In this document: positions 29,312 to 38,387 of the stretch, one piece after another
Layout: every line of letters begins with the position of its first letter
Numbering within the stretch: the stretch's first letter is position 1
Source: JABFSM01 sp963762545
Lineage (GTDB): Bacteria > Gemmatimonadota > Gemmatimonadetes > Gemmatimonadales > GWC2-71-9
DNA: 64,000 bases
Direction of reading: 5' to 3'
Assembly (NCBI GenBank): GCA_963762545.1
Contig: CAVXLC010000003.1
Location: 1 to 64,000, forward strand
Program-made: the position numbers and the translations under genes
Notes under the pieces: generated by a model
What the model saw: only the letters and a program-made list of their open reading frames with translations
Database searches by the model: none
What the model was told of the DNA's origin: nothing

Positions 29312-30517
29312 TCAGTGGAAGAGGAAGTGGCCGAGCTTGTCGCGCTTGGCGTCGAGGTAGGAGCGGTTGTGGCTGGTCGGGTCGGTCGCCAGGGGCACCC
29401 GCTCCACGATGGTGAGGCCGTAGGCGTCGAGGCCCACGACCTTGCGGGGATTGTTGGTCATCAGGCGGATGGTGGTGAGGCCCAGGTCGCGGAGAATCTG
29501 CGCCCCGATCCCGTAGTTGCGGAGGTCCGGCGCGAAGCCCAGCCGCTCGTTCGCCTCCACCGTGTCGTTGCCCTGATCCTGGAGCGCGTAGGCCCGAAGC
29601 TTGTTGAGCAGCCCGATGCCGCGGCCCTCCTGGTCGAGGTACACCACCGCGCCCCGTCCCGCCGCGACGATGAGCTTCATCGCCGCGGCGAGCTGGGGGC
29701 CGCAATCGCAGCGGAGCGAATGGAACACGTCTCCGGTCAGGCACTTGGAGTGCATCCGCACCAGGACGTCGGCGGCCCCCGCGACCTCGCCGTAGGTGAG
29801 CGCCACATGCTCCGCGTCGTCGACGTCGTTCCGGTAGCCCACCACCGTGAACTCGCCGAATTCGGTGGGCAGCGCCGCCTCCGCCACCCGGTGCACCAGC
29901 CGCTCGGTGCGCAGCCGCTCGGCCACCAGCTGCGCCACCGTGATGAAGGTGAGGCCGTGCCGCTCCGCGAAGGCGTGGAGCTCGGGCACCCGGGCCATGG
30001 TGCCGTCGCGGTTGAGGATCTCGCAGATCACCCCGGCCGGATACAGCCCGGCCAGGCGCGCGAGGTCCACCGCCGCCTCGGTGTGGCCGACCCGCTGCAG
30101 CACCCCGCCGGCCCGGGCCCGCAGCGGTGGAATGTGGCCCGGGCGGCGCAGATCGTCGGGGCGGGTGGCGGGATTGATCGCCACGTGGATCGTGGCGGCG
30201 CGGTCGGCCGCCGAGATGCCGGTGGTGACCCCGAAGCGCCGGTCGGCATCGATAGTGACCGTGAACGCGGTCCCGTGCTCGTCGGTGTTCCGGTCCACCT
30301 GCTGCGACAGCTCCAGCTCCTCGCAGCGCTCGGCGGTGAGCGCGAGGCAGAGCAGGCCGCGGCCGTGGAGGGTCATGAAGTTCACCAGATCGGGGGTGAC
30401 CATCTGCGCCGCGCAGATGAGGTCGCCCTCGTTCTCGCGATCCTCGTCATCGGCCACGACGACGAGCTTGCCGTTGCGAACGTCGGCGATGGCCTGGGCG
30501 ATGGTTCCGAATGGCAT
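29312..30517 (-). CDS. ribBA: Bifunctional DHBP synthase / GTP cyclohydrolase II
   Basis: 401 residues. The N-terminal RibB domain has DDEDRENEGDLICAAQ and HTEAAVDLARLAGLYPAGV. The C-terminal RibA domain has the zinc site CLTGDVFHSLRCDC, YLDQEGRGIGLLNKLRAYAL and RLMTNNPRKV. Supplies both precursors of riboflavin. It is separated from ribE by 123 bases filled with heptamer repeats, and its ATG lacks an obvious ribosome site because the leader is made of the repeats. Confidence 0.96.
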   Translation of the reverse strand: MPFGTIAQAIADVRNGKLVVVADDEDRENEGDLICAAQMVTPDLVNFMTLHGRGLLCLALTAERCEELELSQQVDRNTDEHGTAFTVTIDADRRFGVTTGISAADRAATIHVAINPATRPDDLRRPGHIPPLRARAGGVLQRVGHTEAAVDLARLAGLYPAGVICEILNRDGTMARVPELHAFAERHGLTFITVAQLVAERLRTERLVHRVAEAALPTEFGEFTVVGYRNDVDDAEHVALTYGEVAGAADVLVRMHSKCLTGDVFHSLRCDCGPQLAAAMKLIVAAGRGAVVYLDQEGRGIGLLNKLRAYALQDQGNDTVEANERLGFAPDLRNYGIGAQILRDLGLTTIRLMTNNPRKVVGLDAYGLTIVERVPLATDPTSHNRSYLDAKRDKLGHFLFH

Positions 30518-30524
30518 GATGGTC

Positions 30525-30644
30525 AGGATTGAGGATTGAGGATTGAGGATTGGGAGGGGTTCCTCAATCCTCGATCCTCGATCCTCGATCCTCGATCCTC
30601 AATCCTCGATCCTCGATCCTCACTCCTCGATCCTCAATCCTCAA
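30525..30644. repeat. Heptanucleotide tandem repeats in inverted arrangement between ribE and ribBA
   Basis: On the plus strand four copies of AGGATTG (30525-30552), a short GC-rich spacer, then twelve copies of TCCTCRA (30561-30644; ten TCCTCAA/TCCTCGA units are interrupted once by TCCTCAC). The two arms are complementary, so a hairpin with a stem of about 28 bases can form. In the plus-sense RNA the TCCTCGA units still pair through G-U wobble; in the minus-sense mRNA they leave C-A mismatches. The last unit supplies the TGA stop of ribE. Overlapping open frames reading RSSILDPRSSILD are translation artefacts of the repeat. Confidence 0.93.
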
Positions 30645-31234
30645 TCCTGCCTCCTCTCAACGAACGCGCGCACGTACTTCCCGATCACGTCCCCCTCCAG
30701 ATGCACCGGATCTCCGGCCGCGAGCCGTCCCAGCGTGGTATGCTCCACGGTGTACGGCACCAGCGCGAGCTGAATGATACCATGACCGGGCATCGCGTTG
30801 ACCGTGAGACTCACGCCTTCCACCGTGATGGAGCCGAGCGGGATGGACCCCCGCTCGACCTCGGCGGGCACCCGGACGTCGATCACCCGGGTGTCCTGGG
30901 CCTGCCGGACCGCCGTCACGGTGCCGACGCCATCCACGTGCCCCTGCACCAGGTGGCCGCCCAGCGGGCTGCCCGCCAGGACCGCGCGCTCGAGATTGAC
31001 CGGCGCGCCGGGGGCGAGCGCCGCGAAGCGGGTGCGCGGTAGCGTCGTCGCGACGGCGTGCACCGAAAACCAGCCGTCGCCAATGGCGGTGACGGTCAGG
31101 CACGCCCCGGCCACCGCGATGCTCTCGCCCGCCGCGACGTCCCGGTAGGGGGCCGCGATCCGGAGGTCGAGTCCGCCGTCCCGCGGCTCGACGCTCCGAA
31201 CCTGCCCCACCGCGGTCACGAGGCCGGTGAACAC
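30641..31234 (-). CDS. ribE: Riboflavin synthase alpha chain
   Basis: Dismutates two lumazines to riboflavin. 197 residues with two homologous lumazine-binding barrels, beginning FTGLVTAVGQV with GACLTVTAIGDGWFSVHAV in the first and GSITVEGVSLTVN in the second; LGGHLVQGHVDGVG joins them. GTG 31234 overlaps ribD by 19 bases. The stop codon lies in the first heptamer repeat unit, so the repeat array abuts or has trimmed the 3' end. Confidence 0.95.
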   Translation of the reverse strand: MFTGLVTAVGQVRSVEPRDGGLDLRIAAPYRDVAAGESIAVAGACLTVTAIGDGWFSVHAVATTLPRTRFAALAPGAPVNLERAVLAGSPLGGHLVQGHVDGVGTVTAVRQAQDTRVIDVRVPAEVERGSIPLGSITVEGVSLTVNAMPGHGIIQLALVPYTVEHTTLGRLAAGDPVHLEGDVIGKYVRAFVERRQD

Positions 31235-32301
31235 GGCTCCCGATCCAGGACCAGCAGGGTGTCGCCGCCCAGCGCGCGGCGCTCGACCACGGTCCACCGC
31301 TCCGCCCGAGACAACGGCGGCGCCTGCCACCCGGCGGCCGCCGGCGTTCCGGCATCGCCCAGCCAGAGCGGGCTCTGGAGCCAGTAGAAGCGGTCCACCA
31401 GCCCCTCGCGGAGCAGCCAGCCCGCCATCCGCCCGCCCCCTTCCACCAGCAGCGAGGCCACGCCGGCATCCCGGAGCGCGGTGAGGGCCTCGAACATCGT
31501 GTCGACCGGGAGAATCGCGGCGCCGGTGTCGCGCAGCCGGTTGCGGGCGTCGGCGGCCCGCACCCGCGCGGTGACCACGATCGTTTCGGCCTCCCGGGAG
31601 AACAGCGCCAGGCTCGGGGGCAGCACCGCGGCGCCCTCGAAGACCACGCGGGTCGGCGTCACCCGCGGCCGGATCGCGCCGCGCGCGGTGAGCCGCGGAT
31701 CGTCCCGCAGGGCGGTCCGGCCGCCCACCGCGATGGCATCGAACCCGGCGCGGAGCGCCTGCACGAATTCCCGCGCCGGCGTTCCGGAAATCCACTTCGA
31801 TTCCCCGGAGCCGTCCGCGATCCTGAAATCGAGCGACGTGGCGAGCTTGAGCGCCACCCACGGTTGCCCCGCGTGCCGGTGGCGATGAAAGAAGGCGGCG
31901 TTCTGCTGTTCGGCGGTGCAGCGGAGGAGCCCCGCCTCGACCTCGATGCCGGCGGCGCGCAGGCGTTCGGCTCCGCCGCCGGCGTCGGGGCTCGGGTCCG
32001 AGGCCGCCACCACGACCCGCCGGACGCCCGCCGCGATGATGGCCTCGACGCAGGGCGGTTGTTTCCCGGTGTGCCCGCAGGGCTCGAGGGTCACCACCAG
32101 CGTCGAGCCGCGGGCCCGGCCGCCGGCCTCGCGCAGGGCCAGGACCTCGGCGTGCTCGCGGCCGAATTCGGCGTGGAACCCTTCGCCCGCGAGGTCCGCG
32201 CCGTCCAGGACGACCGCGCCGACCATCGGATTGGGATGCACCCGGCCCCACCCCCGCCGCGCCAGGGAGAGGGCGCGGCGCATGGCCTCGAGCTCGGTCA
32301 C
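31216..32301 (-). CDS. ribD: Bifunctional pyrimidine deaminase/reductase RibD
   Basis: 361 residues. N-terminal deaminase: VHPNPMVGAVV, HAEVLAL and zinc site TLEPCGHTGKQPPC. C-terminal reductase: WVALKLATSLDFRIADGSGE, SKWISGTPARE and LLVEGGGRMAGWLL. Acts after GTP cyclohydrolase II. GTG 32301 overlaps the purM stop (GTGA). Confidence 0.95.
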   Translation of the reverse strand: MTELEAMRRALSLARRGWGRVHPNPMVGAVVLDGADLAGEGFHAEFGREHAEVLALREAGGRARGSTLVVTLEPCGHTGKQPPCVEAIIAAGVRRVVVAASDPSPDAGGGAERLRAAGIEVEAGLLRCTAEQQNAAFFHRHRHAGQPWVALKLATSLDFRIADGSGESKWISGTPAREFVQALRAGFDAIAVGGRTALRDDPRLTARGAIRPRVTPTRVVFEGAAVLPPSLALFSREAETIVVTARVRAADARNRLRDTGAAILPVDTMFEALTALRDAGVASLLVEGGGRMAGWLLREGLVDRFYWLQSPLWLGDAGTPAAAGWQAPPLSRAERWTVVERRALGGDTLLVLDREPCSPAS

Positions 32302-33320
32302 CCGAAGCGGACTCCCCGCGGCCCGGCGCGCACCCGCCCCAGGACCCAGGTGCCGACGTCCGCCGCGGTGGCCGAGGCCCGCACCGCCTCCACCCGATCC
32401 GCCGGCACCGCGGCGATCATCCCGACGCCGAGGTTGAAGACGTCGCGCATCTCGCCGGTGGATACCGCGCCGGCGCGCTGGAGCAGCTCGAACAGCGGCG
32501 GCAGCTGCCAGGAGCCGGCATCGATCACCGCCTCGACGCCCTCGGGCAGGACCCGCACCAGGTTGCCGGGGATACCGCCTCCGGTGATATGGGCCAGGCC
32601 GTGCAGGCTCGGGAGCACCGGCGCCAGCGCCTTCCAGTAGCTCCGGTGCACGGCCAGCAGGACATCGGCGACGGTGCCGGCCATGCCGGGCACCAGCGAA
32701 TCCGCCTGGAGCTTGAGCCGGTCGAAGAGGATGCTCCGGGCCAGCGTATATCCGTTGGTGTGCAGGCCGGTGGAGGCGAGCGCCACGAGCAGGTCTCCCG
32801 CCACGATCGCGTCGCCGTGCATGGCCTCCGCTTCTTCCACCACGCCCACGATCGTCCCGGCCAGGTCGAAGTCTCCGTGCTGGTAGAGGCCCGGCATCTG
32901 GGCGGTCTCGCCGCCGGCGAGCGCCATGTCGTGGGCCCGGCACCCCCGCGCCACACCCTCCACGATGCCGGCGATCTGCTCCACCGTGAGCCCCGCCCCG
33001 GCCACGTAGTCGAGAAACGCCAGCGGGCGGGCGCCGTGCACCAGGATGTCGTTGACGCTGTGGTTGACCAGGTCCTCGCCTACGGTGTCGAACCGGCCGG
33101 CGTCCCGCGCCACCATCACCTTGGTGCCCACCCCGTCGGTGCTCATCACCAGCACCGGCGAGCGATATCCCTCCGGGACCCGCACCATGCCCCCGAAGGC
33201 GCCGATGTGACCGACCGAGTACCGGGTCCGGGCGCTCCGCACCGAGTGCCCGATCCGTTCCTTGGCGGCCTCGGCGCCGGCGAGGTCGACGCCCGCGGCG
33301 GCGTAGCGGGAATCGCTCAC
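32298..33320 (-). CDS. purM: Phosphoribosylformylglycinamidine cyclo-ligase
   Basis: Fifth step of purine synthesis (AIR synthetase). 340 residues with GFGGMVRVPEG-like AFGGMVRVPEGYRSPVLV, STDGVGTKVMVA, GETAQMPGLYQHGDFDLAG and AHITGGGIPGNLVRVLPEG. GTG 33320 overlaps the kinase stop. Placement ahead of rib genes links two GTP-related pathways but may be chance. Confidence 0.95.
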   Translation of the reverse strand: MSDSRYAAAGVDLAGAEAAKERIGHSVRSARTRYSVGHIGAFGGMVRVPEGYRSPVLVMSTDGVGTKVMVARDAGRFDTVGEDLVNHSVNDILVHGARPLAFLDYVAGAGLTVEQIAGIVEGVARGCRAHDMALAGGETAQMPGLYQHGDFDLAGTIVGVVEEAEAMHGDAIVAGDLLVALASTGLHTNGYTLARSILFDRLKLQADSLVPGMAGTVADVLLAVHRSYWKALAPVLPSLHGLAHITGGGIPGNLVRVLPEGVEAVIDAGSWQLPPLFELLQRAGAVSTGEMRDVFNLGVGMIAAVPADRVEAVRASATAADVGTWVLGRVRAGPRGVRFG

Positions 33321-34237
33321 GGCAAGGGCTCCGCGGCGGGAATGCTGGTCAGATCCACGAAGGTCTCGACGCGCTGCTGCACCGTATCGTAGCCGACGTC
33401 GTCGAACCCTTTGACGCCGAACCCCTGAACCGCGAAGCTCCCCATCGCGGCGCCGTACACCATGGCGCGGCGGAGCTGGGCCGGCGCCACCGAGTCCACC
33501 CGCGCCAGGTATCCCATGAAGCCGCCGGCAAAGGCGTCTCCCGCGCCGGTGGGATCGAACACCTCCTCGAGCGGGTAGGCCGGTACGTAGAAGGTGCGGT
33601 CCGCCTCGATCAGCAGCGCGCCGTGCTCGCCCTGCTTGATCACCACCCGCTTGGGGCCGTGGGCCAGGATCCAGCGGCCGGCCCGATGGATGTTCCAGTC
33701 GCCGGAGAGCTCGCGGGCTTCTCCGTCGTTGACCAGCAGCATATCCACCTGCTCCAGCAGGGCCAGCAGGTCGGCCTTCTTGCTCTGGATCCAGTAGTTC
33801 ATGGTGTCGCACACCACCAGCCGGGGCGACTTCATCTGGGCCAGCACGTTGAGCTGCAGCACCGGATCGATGTTGCCCAGGAAGATGTACTTCGCGTCCT
33901 GCCAGGCGGCCGGGAGCTTCGGCTCGAACGAGGCAAAGACGCCGAGGCGGGTTTCCAGGGTCTCGCGGCTCTGCAGGTCGTAGGAGTACTTGCCCTTCCA
34001 CCGGAAGCTCTCTCCCTCGGCCCGCTCCACGCCGGCCCAGTCGATGCCGCGCGCCGACAGCTGGTCCAGCGCCGCCACCGGGTAGTCGCTCCCGACCACG
34101 CCCACCACCCGCACCGGGTGCAGCAGCGAGGCGGCCACGCTGAAGTAGACCGCCGATCCGCCCAGCGCGTCGGCGGTCTGGCCGAACGGCGTGAAGATCG
34201 AGTCGAGCGCCACGCTGCCGACGACGAGCAGGGTCAT
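33317..34237 (-). CDS. PfkB-family carbohydrate/nucleoside kinase
   Basis: 306 residues from ATG 34237, which avoids overlap with argS (an upstream ATG at 34270 is possible). N-terminal VVGSVALDSIFTPFGQ and GGSAVYFSVAASLL, and the C-terminal catalytic motif DPTGAGDAFAGGFMGYLA with the catalytic Asp, define the ribokinase family. LGNIDPVLQLNVLAQM and MNYWIQSKK are shared with a widespread, uncharacterised sugar-kinase branch. Substrate unknown. Confidence 0.88.
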   Translation of the reverse strand: MTLLVVGSVALDSIFTPFGQTADALGGSAVYFSVAASLLHPVRVVGVVGSDYPVAALDQLSARGIDWAGVERAEGESFRWKGKYSYDLQSRETLETRLGVFASFEPKLPAAWQDAKYIFLGNIDPVLQLNVLAQMKSPRLVVCDTMNYWIQSKKADLLALLEQVDMLLVNDGEARELSGDWNIHRAGRWILAHGPKRVVIKQGEHGALLIEADRTFYVPAYPLEEVFDPTGAGDAFAGGFMGYLARVDSVAPAQLRRAMVYGAAMGSFAVQGFGVKGFDDVGYDTVQQRVETFVDLTSIPAAEPLP

Positions 34238-34241
34238 GACA

Positions 34242-35879
34242 TCACATCCGGTCGGGGGCGTGGAGGCCAAGCAGCGTGAGACCGTTGGCGAGCACGATGC
34301 GGGCGGCGCGGGCCAGGACCAGGCGGGCCCGCTCGATCGGCGCGGGCTCGCCCAGCACGCGGCACTGGTGGTACCAGTGGTGCGCGCTGCGGGCCAGGTC
34401 CTCGAGGTACCCGGTGACCCGGTGCGGCTCGCGGCTCCGCGCGGCCACCGTCACCACGTCGGGGAACCGGGTCAGCAGCTTCAGCAGCTCGGCGTCCTCC
34501 GGCGCGGGCAACCCGTCGAGGGCGGCGGTCTCTCCCGCGGCGTCGGGCTCGATCCCGGCCACCCGGAAGATGCCGGTCATCCGGGCATGCGCCATCTGGA
34601 CGTAGAACACCGGATTCTCATCGGTCTGCTTGCGGGCCAGGTCCACGTCGAAGACGAACGGCGTCTCGCCCTTCCGCATCAGGAAGAAGTACCGCGCCGC
34701 GTCCACCCCGACCCAGTCCAGCAGATCCCGCAGGGTCACGAAGTCTCCCGCACGCTTCGACATGCGGACTTCCTCTCCCCCGCGCATCACCTTCACGAGC
34801 TGCACCAGCGCCACCTCGAAGAAATCGGCCGGGTAGCCCAGCGCGAGGAGCACCGCGCGCATCCGGGGGATGTAGCCGTGGTGGTCCGCGCCCCAGACGT
34901 CGATCACCCGCTCGAAGCCCCGGTCGTGCTTGTCCCGGTGATAGGCGATGTCCGGCACCAGGTAGGTGAAGGTGCCGTCGCTCTTCCGGAGCACCCGGTC
35001 CTTGTCGTCGCCGAATTTCTCGGTCTCGAGCCAGAGCGCCCCGTCCTTTTCGTAGGTCAGGCGCTTCCCGGCCAGCTCCTCGAGCGTCTCGTCGAGCTGG
35101 CCGCTGTCGTACATCGATTGTTCCGAGGAGAGCACGTCGAAGCGCACCCCGAAGTCCCGGAGCAGCGCGTCCTGCTCGGCGCGCTGCAGGGCCAGGACGT
35201 AGCGGCGGAGCGCGGGCGCCGCCGCCTCCAGGGTGCCGTCCACCAGGCCGGGCTCGAGCTCGGCCACCGCGCGTTCGGCCGCCTCGACCAGGTATTCCCC
35301 GTGGTATCCGCCCTCGGGAACCGGCGTTGCCCGGCCCCGTTGGTCCTGGATCCGGGCCCACAGGCTCTCGACCAGCCGGTCGATCTGCACCCCGGCATCG
35401 TTGATATAGAACTCGCGGGTGACGGTATGCCCGGTCCACTCCAGCAGCGCGGCGATGCCGTCCCCGAGCGCCGCGCCCCGCCCGTGTCCCACGTGCAGGG
35501 GGCCGGTGGGATTGGCCGACACGAACTCCACGTTGATCCGGTGCCCGCGACCGAACTCCGCCCGGCCGTAGCCCGCCCCCGCGGCGATGATGCCGGTGAG
35601 CGCGGCCGAGAGCTGATCCTCCGCGAGCCAGAAATTGATGAACCCGGGACCCGCGATCTCGACCCTGGAGACGACCCGTTCGGGAAAGGAAAGCGCGGCC
35701 ACGACTTCCTCGGCCATGCTCCGCGGATTGATCCGGCGGCGCTTGGCCATCAGGAGGGCCAGATTCGTGGCGAGGTCGCCGTGGCCGGCGTCCCGGGGGC
35801 GCTCCAGCACGAACGGCGCATCCGCGGCACCCATGACGCGCGCCACGCGGGCGAGCTCGGCGCGAATCACCTCGCTCAC
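34242..35879 (-). CDS. argS: Arginyl-tRNA synthetase
   Basis: 545 residues. Class I signatures: FVSANPTGPLHVGHGRGAAL (HIGH variant HVGH) and MSKRAGDFVTL in place of KMSKS. The N-terminal Add1 domain and C-terminal DALR anticodon domain (HWYHQCRVLGE, LLGLHAPDRM) are present. GTG 35879 overlaps the stop of the zinc-ribbon gene. Confidence 0.96.
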   Translation of the reverse strand: MSEVIRAELARVARVMGAADAPFVLERPRDAGHGDLATNLALLMAKRRRINPRSMAEEVVAALSFPERVVSRVEIAGPGFINFWLAEDQLSAALTGIIAAGAGYGRAEFGRGHRINVEFVSANPTGPLHVGHGRGAALGDGIAALLEWTGHTVTREFYINDAGVQIDRLVESLWARIQDQRGRATPVPEGGYHGEYLVEAAERAVAELEPGLVDGTLEAAAPALRRYVLALQRAEQDALLRDFGVRFDVLSSEQSMYDSGQLDETLEELAGKRLTYEKDGALWLETEKFGDDKDRVLRKSDGTFTYLVPDIAYHRDKHDRGFERVIDVWGADHHGYIPRMRAVLLALGYPADFFEVALVQLVKVMRGGEEVRMSKRAGDFVTLRDLLDWVGVDAARYFFLMRKGETPFVFDVDLARKQTDENPVFYVQMAHARMTGIFRVAGIEPDAAGETAALDGLPAPEDAELLKLLTRFPDVVTVAARSREPHRVTGYLEDLARSAHHWYHQCRVLGEPAPIERARLVLARAARIVLANGLTLLGLHAPDRM

Positions 35880-36244
35880 GACTTGGACTTTTTCCGGGCC
35901 GACTTCGAGGCGACCTGGGGCTGGTTCGGTTTCTCGGACGCGGCCGGTTTCTCCGTCTTGTCCGCCTTGTCCGCCTTGTCCGCCTTGGGTGCGGACTCGT
36001 CCGCGGGGGCTCCGGCCACCGGGGGCTTGGCCTCGGTGTCCTTTTCTACGCGGGGGCCCTTTCCGTCCTTGCCGTAATCGGTGATATAGAAGCCGCTGCC
36101 CTTGAAAATGAGCCCCGCCCCGCCGGAAATCTGCCGCGCGGCCGGGCGCCCGCACACCGGGCACTTGGCCCGGGGCCGGTCGCTCATCTTCTGCATCAGC
36201 TCGAATTCGTGCCCCTCGGGGCAACGGTACTCGTAAGTCGGCAT
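35876..36244 (-). CDS. FmdB-family zinc-ribbon protein
   Basis: 122 residues. N-terminal MPTYEYRCPEGHEFE and CPVCGRPAARQISGGAG give a four-cysteine (or Cys3His) zinc ribbon, followed by the conserved LIFKGSGFYITDYG. The second half is a Lys/Ala/Asp-rich, low-complexity tail (ADKADKADKTEK) that is probably disordered. Function of the family is not settled; a regulatory role was proposed for FmdB. First gene of the long minus-strand operon. Confidence 0.88.
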   Translation of the reverse strand: MPTYEYRCPEGHEFELMQKMSDRPRAKCPVCGRPAARQISGGAGLIFKGSGFYITDYGKDGKGPRVEKDTEAKPPVAGAPADESAPKADKADKADKTEKPAASEKPNQPQVASKSARKKSKS

Positions 36245-36279
36245 GTTCGTCCAAGTGAGCTAAGCAGCGTAGAATCAGA

Positions 36280-36308
36280 AACTTAGCCGCCCGGGGCAAG
36301 GGGTTCAA
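36280..36308 (-). promoter_or_regulatory. Candidate sigma-70 promoter for the fmdB-argS operon
   Basis: Minus strand: TTGAAC (36303-36308), exactly 17 bases, TAAGTT (36280-36285). The predicted start near 36273 leaves a leader of about 30 bases before ATG 36244. It is the only good match in the 114-base divergent gap; the plus-strand gene at 36359 has no clear promoter there. Confidence 0.5.
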
Positions 36309-36358
36309 GCTCGCGGCGGCCTTGGGATGGCGGTAGACTGTATGGTAGGTTTGAGACG

Positions 36359-37783
36359 ATGATGTCCGCCTCATTCTTGAGTCACCTCGGGATTGCGGTT
36401 CTCGCCGTCGCGCCCCCGTCCGGTCCCACGCATGCCTGGATCGCGGATATCAAGGCGCGCCGGAGCGCGCTCCTGGGCCAGGAGGTGCGGCTCGAGGGCG
36501 AGGTCGCGGATGTGCGCTCCACCTCGCCGGCCGCGCGGCGCGGCTACTACCGCCTCACCGATGCGAGCGATCCGGTGGGCGTGCTGGTGCGCACCGAACG
36601 GGTGCCGATCGACGGCGGCTCGTTCCGGCTGCGCGCCAAGGTGGCCCCAGACCAGATCGTGGCCGGCACGCTCCTGCTGGAGGAGGTGGATCGCGATCGC
36701 ACCGACGGGCGCCCGCTGCTGCCGGTGATCGTGGTTCTGGGCTCCGGGCTCGCCCTCGCCTTGCTCGTGGTCCTGTTCCGGCGAGCCCACCTTGCGGAGC
36801 GGCGCTACGCGGTGGCACCGCCGCTCTGGCTCATGCCCGAGGCGGGGCCCTACGGCAAGGCGCTGGGCGGGGGCGGACCGGACCAGCCATCGCTCAAATA
36901 CGACGCGGAGCTGGAGGAAACCGACCGCCTCCAGCGGGAACTGCTCAAGGCGCGCAAGCGGCGGCTGCTCCGGGCGACGATCGGCTCGCTGGCGCTTACC
37001 GGCTTGAGCGCGGCGTGGGTGCTCGGAACCAAGCCGGTCGTGGGTCAAGTGCCGGAGTTCATCTTCATCGATTCTTCGGATCCGTCGGTGCGGGTGGTGC
37101 GGGCGCCGGCCGACACGACGCTCGCGGCACCGGACGCCTCGATCGGTGGGGATTCGGCGGCCACGGCCATGGTCCGGGCCGACAGCGCTCGCGAGGCCCG
37201 GAATTCCACGGCGCTGGCGCTCACCCCGCCCCGGCCTCTCCCGCCGGTAACCCAGCCCGGGGCCCGACGGGCGGATTCGGCGCCGGCGCAGAGAGACACC
37301 GCGCGACGGGATGTGGCGGTGGAGCCGGTTCTGCCGTCTCCCAGCCCGGACCCGTCGCCGCCACCGGCTCCGCCACCGGCGCCGCCGGCCGACGCTGCGG
37401 CTCCGGCGCGGGATCCCGAGGCGGAACGCGCCCGGGCCCAGGGCCGTTTGGAAGCGGCGGCGGCGCGCCTCGTGGCCGCGATCAATGGCAAGCGGGAGAC
37501 CGACGTGGCCCTCATGCTGCCGGAAGCGATGGCGGGAGATCTCGGCCGGCGGGAGCGGTTTCTCAAGCTGATCAGGGAGTACGGACCCAGGGCCTCGCTC
37601 GGCGGCGTCGAGGCGGCCACCGTCACGGACGATCGCGGTGAGGCACGAATCTCCATCGCCTTGGCGTGGCGCGGCGATTTTGGGGTGGACAAGAAGAAGA
37701 CCGGCCGCCTGCTGGCGGTCGCGCGCCGAGACGGCGCGGAGTGGCGGTTCGAAGGCGCCCGGCTGCTCGATGCGATACCTTAG
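36359..37783 (+). CDS. Two-TM protein with OB-like domain and proline-rich linker
   Basis: 474 residues, not assigned to a named family. An N-terminal hydrophobic stretch is followed by an OB-fold-like module (EVRLEGEVADVRSTS, GYYRLTDASDPVGVLVRTE). TM helices lie at about 121-141 (LLPVIVVLGSGLALALLVVL) and 203-224 (TIGSLALTGLSAAWVLG). A long Pro/Ala-rich disordered linker with APPPAPPADAAAP follows, then a C-terminal domain of about 110 residues (VAAINGKRETDVALMLPEAM, WRFEGARLL) that resembles NTF2/SnoaL-type proteins. The next gene starts 25 bases later. Confidence 0.75.
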   Translation: MMSASFLSHLGIAVLAVAPPSGPTHAWIADIKARRSALLGQEVRLEGEVADVRSTSPAARRGYYRLTDASDPVGVLVRTERVPIDGGSFRLRAKVAPDQIVAGTLLLEEVDRDRTDGRPLLPVIVVLGSGLALALLVVLFRRAHLAERRYAVAPPLWLMPEAGPYGKALGGGGPDQPSLKYDAELEETDRLQRELLKARKRRLLRATIGSLALTGLSAAWVLGTKPVVGQVPEFIFIDSSDPSVRVVRAPADTTLAAPDASIGGDSAATAMVRADSAREARNSTALALTPPRPLPPVTQPGARRADSAPAQRDTARRDVAVEPVLPSPSPDPSPPPAPPPAPPADAAAPARDPEAERARAQGRLEAAAARLVAAINGKRETDVALMLPEAMAGDLGRRERFLKLIREYGPRASLGGVEAATVTDDRGEARISIALAWRGDFGVDKKKTGRLLAVARRDGAEWRFEGARLLDAIP

Positions 37784-37808
37784 CGGGACTCTCCCGAGGA
37801 CTGGTCCG

Positions 37809-38354
37809 ATGAGTGCACCTCTCCGTGCCTCCGCGCTGTTGCTGTCGGCGCTCGTGGCGCTGGCCCCCCGCGCCGCGGCCCAATCGCTGCAGCGCCTGTC
37901 GCTGCAGGGGTCCGGTGCGGCGCTCTTTGCGACCAAGAAGGACCCCGACTTCGATTCGAAGACCCGGCTGGGCTTCGAGGGGCAGATGCGGTACACCTTC
38001 GGACGCTGGTCCTTCGGCGCGGGATACCAGCGCAGCACCGTCTTCGCGTTCAAGGGCAACGCACTCCGGATGGCGCTGTCGCTCGGGTTCATCGAGCCGC
38101 GGTACGTGGTGACGGCGGGCGGCGGCGTGGCGCTGTACCTGGCGGGACGGGTCGGCGTCGGCAAGCTGGTGTGCAGCCAGAGCGGTCAGTGCAATACCGG
38201 GGGCACCAATATCGCCTACGGCGGCGGCGGCGGCCTGCTCTTCCGGCTGAGCAAGCGGCTCTCCGCCGACGCCGGTGCCCAGTTCTTCCAGGTGGACGGC
38301 ACGCTCTCTTCCGGGTACGCGATGGCCCGGCTCGGTCTTGGCATCGGCCTGTAG
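37809..38354 (+). CDS. Small outer-membrane beta-barrel protein
   Basis: 181 residues from ATG 37809. Signal peptide LLLSALVALAPRAAAQ, then alternating amphipathic strands (LRMALSLGFIEPRYVVTAGG, GYAMARLGLGIGL) ending in a beta-strand, as expected for an 8-stranded barrel. A Cys pair (CSQSGQC) lies in a loop. It precedes the giant Ig-repeat lipoprotein by 33 bases, so the two may be co-expressed. Confidence 0.7.
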   Translation: MSAPLRASALLLSALVALAPRAAAQSLQRLSLQGSGAALFATKKDPDFDSKTRLGFEGQMRYTFGRWSFGAGYQRSTVFAFKGNALRMALSLGFIEPRYVVTAGGGVALYLAGRVGVGKLVCSQSGQCNTGGTNIAYGGGGGLLFRLSKRLSADAGAQFFQVDGTLSSGYAMARLGLGIGL

Positions 38355-38387
38355 CGCCTCCCGCCCGAGCGGAATCCGGCTCTCTCC

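Noticed and set aside
30525..30644. CRISPR-like short repeats
   Set aside because: The 7-base units are contiguous without spacers, so this is a simple tandem repeat.
30536..31042. Plus-strand open frames beginning with RSSILDPRSSILD repeats
   Set aside because: They are translations of the heptamer repeat and then of the antisense strand of ribE; no independent evidence of coding.
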